Part shown: positions 59,831-64,000 of the stretch, piece by piece
How the letters are laid out: every line of letters starts with the position of its first letter
Position numbering within the stretch: position 1 is the first letter of the stretch
NCBI RefSeq assembly: GCF_000153925.1
Contig: NZ_DS264383.1
Location: 35,746 to 99,745, forward strand
Length of the DNA stretch: 64,000 bases
DNA from: [Ruminococcus] torques ATCC 27756
GTDB taxonomy: Bacteria > Bacillota > Clostridia > Lachnospirales > Lachnospiraceae
Direction: 5' to 3'
Position numbers and translations under genes: made by a program
The notes under the pieces: model-generated
Seen by the model: only the letters and a program-made list of their open reading frames with translations
Databases searched by the model: none
Told to the model about the DNA's origin: nothing

Positions 59831-61596
59831 TGAGCACAGGAGTGATTAAGAAAGTCGCAGGACCACTTGTTATTGCAGAGGGAATGCGCGATGCAAATAT
59901 GTTTGACGTAGTCCGCGTGTCGAATCAGCGTCTGATCGGAGAGATTATCGAGATGCACGGAGATGAAGCTTCGATTCAGGTATATGAAGAGACTTCGGGA
60001 CTTGGACCGGGAGAGCCGGTAGAGTCAATGGAAGTGCCGATGTCCGTAGAACTCGGACCGGGACTGATTACAAGTATATATGACGGAATACAAAGACCGT
60101 TGGACGATATTATGAAAGTATCGGGAAACAGCTTAAAGCGCGGCGTGGAAGTTCCGTCTTTGAAACGAAACCTGAAATGGGAATTTGTTCCGACTGCAAA
60201 AGTCGGAGATGAAGTCGAGACGGGAGACGTGATCGGAACAGTGCAGGAGACGGTTCTCGTGCAGCAGAAGATCATGGTTCCTTATGGAGTAAAGGGAACA
60301 ATTAAAGAAATCAAGGCAGGAGAGTTTACAGTAGAAGAAGTTGTGGCTGTCGTTGAGACGGAAAACGGAGACAGAGAACTGACATTGATGCAGAAATGGC
60401 CGGTTCGCCGTGGACGTCCGTATAAAAAGAAACTTCCGCCAAAGATGCCGCTTGTAACAGGACAGCGAGTGATCGATACGTTTTTCCCGATTGCAAAAGG
60501 CGGTGTGGCAGCAGTGCCGGGACCGTTCGGAAGCGGTAAGACAGTGATCCAGCATCAGCTTGCAAAATGGGCGGAAGCAGATATCGTTGTGTATATCGGA
60601 TGCGGAGAGCGTGGAAATGAGATGACAGACGTTTTGAACGAGTTTCCGGAATTGAAAGACCCGAAGACAGGTCAGGCGCTGATGCAAAGAACAGTTCTGA
60701 TCGCCAATACGTCTGATATGCCGGTTGCTGCCCGTGAAGCGTCGATTTATACGGGAATTACGATCGCGGAGTATTTCCGTGACATGGGTTATTCTGTAGC
60801 GCTGATGGCAGATTCTACATCTCGTTGGGCAGAGGCGCTTCGAGAGATGTCGGGACGTCTTGAAGAGATGCCGGGCGAGGAAGGATATCCGGCTTATCTG
60901 GGAAGCCGTCTGGCACAGTTTTATGAGCGTGCAGGACATGTGATCTCTCTCGGAAAAGACGGAAGGGAAGGAGCGCTTTCCGTAATCGGCGCAGTATCGC
61001 CTCCGGGTGGCGATACGTCCGAGCCGGTATCGCAGGCAACGCTTCGTATCGTAAAAGTATTCTGGGGTCTTGACTCAGCTCTTGCGTATAAGAGACACTT
61101 CCCGGCGATCAACTGGCTGAACAGTTATTCTCTGTATCTTGACGATATGGAAAAATGGTTTAACGGAAATGTGGCGGAAGACTGGATGGAAGGACGTCAG
61201 AAAATGATGACACTTCTCCAGGAAGAGGCAGAGCTGGAAGAAATTGTAAAAATGGTCGGAATGGATGCACTTTCTCCGACAGACCGCCTGAAAATGGAAG
61301 CAGCCAGATCGATTCGAGAGGACTTCCTTCATCAGAACTCATTCCATGAAGTAGATACGTATACCTCTCTGAAGAAACAGCACATGATGATGAGATTAGT
61401 AAATGCATTTTATGAAAGATCTGTTGCCGCGCTTGGCGAAGGAGCGTCTCTCCGGAAACTGATCTCTATGCCGGTTCGTGAGCAGATCGGACGTTTTAAA
61501 TATGTGAAAGAAGATGCATTAGATGCGGAATTTGTGAAAGTAGACGAGGAATTAAGCGCTCAGATTGCAAATGCATTTGTAAAGGAGGACCGCTAA
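59830..61596 (+). CDS. ntpA: V-type ATPase operon 2, catalytic subunit A
   Basis: 588 residues. Walker [14 protein letters not shown], preceded by [34 protein letters not shown] with Walker B; the insertion domain (about 110-190) has [10 protein letters not shown]. It overlaps the F stop by one base (TAATG). The same length as the operon 1 subunit, but clearly diverged from it. Confidence 0.97.
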   Translation: MSTGVIKKVAGPLVIAEGMRDANMFDVVRVSNQRLIGEIIEMHGDEASIQVYEETSGLGPGEPVESMEVPMSVELGPGLITSIYDGIQRPLDDIMKVSGNSLKRGVEVPSLKRNLKWEFVPTAKVGDEVETGDVIGTVQETVLVQQKIMVPYGVKGTIKEIKAGEFTVEEVVAVVETENGDRELTLMQKWPVRRGRPYKKKLPPKMPLVTGQRVIDTFFPIAKGGVAAVPGPFGSGKTVIQHQLAKWAEADIVVYIGCGERGNEMTDVLNEFPELKDPKTGQALMQRTVLIANTSDMPVAAREASIYTGITIAEYFRDMGYSVALMADSTSRWAEALREMSGRLEEMPGEEGYPAYLGSRLAQFYERAGHVISLGKDGREGALSVIGAVSPPGGDTSEPVSQATLRIVKVFWGLDSALAYKRHFPAINWLNSYSLYLDDMEKWFNGNVAEDWMEGRQKMMTLLQEEAELEEIVKMVGMDALSPTDRLKMEAARSIREDFLHQNSFHEVDTYTSLKKQHMMMRLVNAFYERSVAALGEGASLRKLISMPVREQIGRFKYVKEDALDAEFVKVDEELSAQIANAFVKEDR

Positions 61597-62967
61597 ATGC
61601 CGAAAGAGTATAGAACCATACAGGAAGTAGCCGGACCGCTGATGCTTGTGCGCGGCGTAGAAGGCGTGACTTATGATGAGCTCGGAGAAATCGAGCTTGC
61701 AAGCGGAGAAACAAGAAGATGTAAAGTGTTGGAAGTCAACGGAAGCGACGTGCTCGTCCAGTTGTTCGAGAGCGCGACGGGAATCAACCTTTCCAACAGT
61801 AAAGTCCGTTTTCTTGGAAGAAGCATGGAGCTTGGCGTGTCGGAAGATATGCTTGGAAGAGTATTTGACGGTCTCGGAAGACCGATTGACGATGGCCCGG
61901 AAATTTTGCCGGATGCCCGTATGGATATTAACGGACTGCCGATGAATCCGGCGGCCAGATGCTATCCGGAAGAGTTTATCCAGACAGGAGTTTCCGCTAT
62001 TGACGGACTGAATACACTTGTCCGCGGTCAGAAACTGCCGATCTTCTCGGCGTCAGGGCTGCCTCACGCGCAGCTTGCGGCTCAGATCGCAAGACAGGCT
62101 AAGGTGCTTGGAACAGATGAAAACTTTGCCGTAGTGTTTGCCGCTATGGGTATTACGTTTGAAGAGTCGAACTTCTTCGTGGAAAGTTTCCGCGAGACAG
62201 GAGCGCTTGACAGAACAGTTTTGTTTATTAACCTTGCAAATGATCCGGCGATCGAACGTATCGCAACTCCGAAGATGGCGCTTACAGCAGCAGAGTATCT
62301 TGCCTTTGAAAAAGAGATGCATGTACTCGTTATTCTGACAGACATTACAAATTATGCGGATGCTCTCCGTGAAGTGTCGGCTGCTCGTAAGGAAGTTCCG
62401 GGACGCCGCGGATATCCGGGATATATGTATACAGATTTGGCTTCTATTTATGAAAGAGCAGGAAGACAAAACGGTAAGAACGGAAGTATTACGATGATCC
62501 CGATTCTGACGATGCCGGAAGATGATAAAACACACCCGATTCCTGACTTGACAGGGTATATTACGGAAGGTCAGATCATCTTGAGCCGTGATCTTTACAG
62601 AAAAGGAGTCACGCCTCCGATCGATGTTCTTCCGTCCCTTTCCCGTCTGAAAGACAAAGGAATCGGAGAAGGCAAAACAAGAGCCGATCACTCGAATACG
62701 ATGAACCAGCTTTTCTCAGCTTATGCACGAGGAAAAGATGCAAAAGAGCTGATGGTCATTCTGGGTGAAGCAGCGTTGACAGAGATCGACTTGATGTACG
62801 CCAAATTTGCGGACGCTTTTGAAGCGGAATATGTATCGCAGGGATATAACGCAGACAGAAGTATTGAAGAAACTCTTGATATCGGATGGAAATTGCTTAG
62901 AATGCTGCCGAGAACCGAATTGAAACGTATTGATGATAAATATTTAGATCAGTATTACGCAGAGTAA
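61597..62967 (+). CDS. ntpB: V-type ATPase operon 2, subunit B
   Basis: 456 residues. It starts directly after the A stop. REV-type start ([20 protein letters not shown]), [20 protein letters not shown] in place of a P-loop, and [20 protein letters not shown] with the arginine finger. AAAGGAGGACCGCTAA provides the ribosome site inside the A gene end. Confidence 0.97.
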   Translation: MPKEYRTIQEVAGPLMLVRGVEGVTYDELGEIELASGETRRCKVLEVNGSDVLVQLFESATGINLSNSKVRFLGRSMELGVSEDMLGRVFDGLGRPIDDGPEILPDARMDINGLPMNPAARCYPEEFIQTGVSAIDGLNTLVRGQKLPIFSASGLPHAQLAAQIARQAKVLGTDENFAVVFAAMGITFEESNFFVESFRETGALDRTVLFINLANDPAIERIATPKMALTAAEYLAFEKEMHVLVILTDITNYADALREVSAARKEVPGRRGYPGYMYTDLASIYERAGRQNGKNGSITMIPILTMPEDDKTHPIPDLTGYITEGQIILSRDLYRKGVTPPIDVLPSLSRLKDKGIGEGKTRADHSNTMNQLFSAYARGKDAKELMVILGEAALTEIDLMYAKFADAFEAEYVSQGYNADRSIEETLDIGWKLLRMLPRTELKRIDDKYLDQYYAE

Positions 62968-63120
62968 GAGAATGTATCATAGTTGCCGCAAGGCAATCTG
63001 CGATACTTACAAATCAGCCGCAGAGATACAGCGCGCAAAAGAAAGTGGAGAAATATCTTCAAAAAACTGAGAGGAAGCATGCTGCGATCATCTGCGGCAG
63101 CAGGAAAAGGAGGTAGAATT

Positions 63121-63777
63121 TTGGCGGCAAAACAAGTGAATCCGACCAGAATGGAGCTGACGCGGCTTAAAAAGAAGCGGATCACGGCGATTCGTGGTCA
63201 TAAGCTTTTGAAAGATAAACGTGACGAGCTGATGCGTCAGTACCTTGATCTCGTGCGGGAAAACATGGAAGTTCGTAAAAAAGTAGAAGCGGGAATCCGC
63301 TCTGCAAATAAAAACTTCGTAATCGCAAAAGCAGGCATGTCAGAGGCGGCTCTGAATACGGCGCTTATGGCTCCGAAGCAGGAAGTGAATCTGGAAGCCG
63401 GAGAAAAAAACGTCATGAGCGTGGATATTCCGACATTTCAGTATAAAACAAGAACGGCGGATGAAAATGATATTTATTCTTATGGTTTTGCTTTTACGTC
63501 AGGAGACTTGGACGGAGCAGTAAAATCGCTTGCAGATGTTCTTCCGGATATGATCCGTCTTGCTGAATGTGAGAAAGCCTGCCAGCTTATGGCGGCGGAG
63601 ATCGAGAAGACGAGACGCCGTGTCAATGCACTTGAGCATGTGATCATTCCGGAGACGGAACAAAGTATAAAATATATTACGATGAAGCTGGATGAGAATG
63701 AAAGAAGTACACAGATTCGCTTAATGAAAGTGAAAGATATGATGTTGGAAGAAACTCATCATTACAGCGAAAAATAG
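63121..63777 (+). CDS. ntpD: V-type ATPase operon 2, subunit D
   Basis: 218 residues from TTG 63121 behind AAAAGGAGGTAGAATT. The frame is open back to 62983, but that part has no ribosome site and the family begins at AAKQVNPTRMELTRLKKKRI. The C-terminal helix has RRVNALEHVIIPETEQSIKY, the conserved R-x-N-A-L motif. The 153-nt gap before it contains a TTGCC/GGCAA hairpin. Rotor shaft subunit, last gene of the operon. Confidence 0.94.
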   Translation: MAAKQVNPTRMELTRLKKKRITAIRGHKLLKDKRDELMRQYLDLVRENMEVRKKVEAGIRSANKNFVIAKAGMSEAALNTALMAPKQEVNLEAGEKNVMSVDIPTFQYKTRTADENDIYSYGFAFTSGDLDGAVKSLADVLPDMIRLAECEKACQLMAAEIEKTRRRVNALEHVIIPETEQSIKYITMKLDENERSTQIRLMKVKDMMLEETHHYSEK

Positions 63778-63782
63778 GATGA

Positions 63783-63826
63783 TAAAAAGAGAGACCAAAT
63801 GCGAGGCGCAATCGGTTTCTCTTTTT
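63783..63826 (+). terminator. Terminator of V-type ATPase operon 2
   Basis: AAAAAGAGAGACC pairs with GGTTTCTCTTTTT (one mismatch) around an A/G-rich loop. Confidence 0.8.
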
Positions 63827-63846
63827 GCATTTCGTAAAGTAAGGCA

Positions 63847-63875
63847 TTGTTTTTAAATGACATGTATGCTATAGT
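63847..63875 (+). promoter_or_regulatory. Candidate promoter and structured leader at the right edge
   Basis: TTGTTT (63847-63852), 17-nt spacer, TATAGT (63870-63875). The following 100 nt contain CAGAAA/TTTCTG (63887-63902), a perfect ACCGGC/GCCGGT hairpin (63909-63926) and GAGG/CCTC, then an unstructured stretch to the window end. It looks like an untranslated leader or small RNA whose gene lies outside the window. Confidence 0.4.
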
Positions 63876-64000
63876 AACTCTACTTACAGAAATTCTTTCT
63901 GTGGAAGATACCGGCAGCTTCGCCGGTCTGAGGAATTCCCTCGAAATTACCCGATACAATACAACAACAGTTTTTGCGTGGATAGTCTTGTAGAACAGTT

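Noticed and set aside
62983..63120. N-terminal extension of V-type subunit D
   Set aside because: No ribosome site at 62983, sequence unlike the family, and a strong site precedes TTG 63121.

Overview
This window reads as the chromosome of a gut-type Lachnospiraceae (Clostridia, Firmicutes). Evidence for this is strong AGGAGG ribosome sites with frequent TTG/GTG starts, the large Firmicutes-type SRP RNA, class B sortase with a SpaA-type pilin, a low-to-mid GC content, and protein families typical of the group (DUF4080 radical SAM, dockerin-bearing secreted transglutaminases, multi-domain CoA-disulfide-reductase-like proteins). The genus cannot be named from sequence alone. No rRNA operon or CRISPR array is present.

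Layout. (1) 1-1345: end of a cell-wall-anchored SpaA-like protein and its class B sortase, followed by a noncoding higher-order repeat (1349-1790). (2) 1.9-11.5 kb is an accessory graveyard. It holds two small antitoxin-like genes, a PemK/MazF-like toxin flanked by two promoter-driven structured RNAs, and scraps of IS110, a serine recombinase, IS1380, an IS66-like transposase and IS3. It also holds a beta-glucoside PTS gene whose 5' end was cut off by a recombinase scrap, with an intact GH1 phospho-beta-glucosidase behind it, and a decayed prophage (terminase, portal, tail, amidase). An apparently complete type III toxin-antitoxin locus (ToxN with two covarying 36-nt RNA repeats) sits inside the prophage. 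(3) 11.5-14.3 kb: a MarR-controlled stress/redox cluster (pirin, TMEM175-like channel, GNAT-nitroreductase fusion). (4) 14.6-21.4 kb: two paralogous secreted transglutaminase/dockerin genes, each broken near its start, flanking a large redox protein. (5) 21.5-22.8 kb: tRNA-Lys, a 48-residue Cys-rich ORF, trmB.

(6) The core of the window is three separate rotary ATPases: a V/A-type operon (23.0-31.7 kb, order G-C-I-K-F-E-A-B-D), an F-type operon (34.6-41.0 kb, B-E-F-H-A-G-D-C), and a second V/A-type operon (55.0-63.8 kb, G-I-K-E-C-F-A-B-D). The rotor-ring subunits differ. The second V-type K has the full Na+-binding residue set known from Enterococcus hirae NtpK. The F-type c subunit lacks the Na+ ligand set, and the first V-type K has another architecture with a single ion-binding Glu. 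The simplest reading is division of labour between sodium and proton gradients.

(7) Between the F- and second V-type operons lie housekeeping and signalling genes: a GGDEF/EAL protein, Sfp-type PPTase, VanY-like carboxypeptidase, an HTH protein with 11-residue repeats, dGTPase, a protein with 12-residue repeats, tadA, SRP RNA, a frameshifted B12-radical SAM gene, an AIR-synthase-like protein, Lrp regulator, aminotransferase and trmL. Two copies of an ~85-nt structured dispersed element occur here (45.9 and 49.0 kb). The best candidates for little-described biology are the type III TA locus in the prophage relic, the paired ncRNAs around the MazF-like gene, the GTGTTCAAAG repeat block, the 85-nt element, and the triple-ATPase arrangement.
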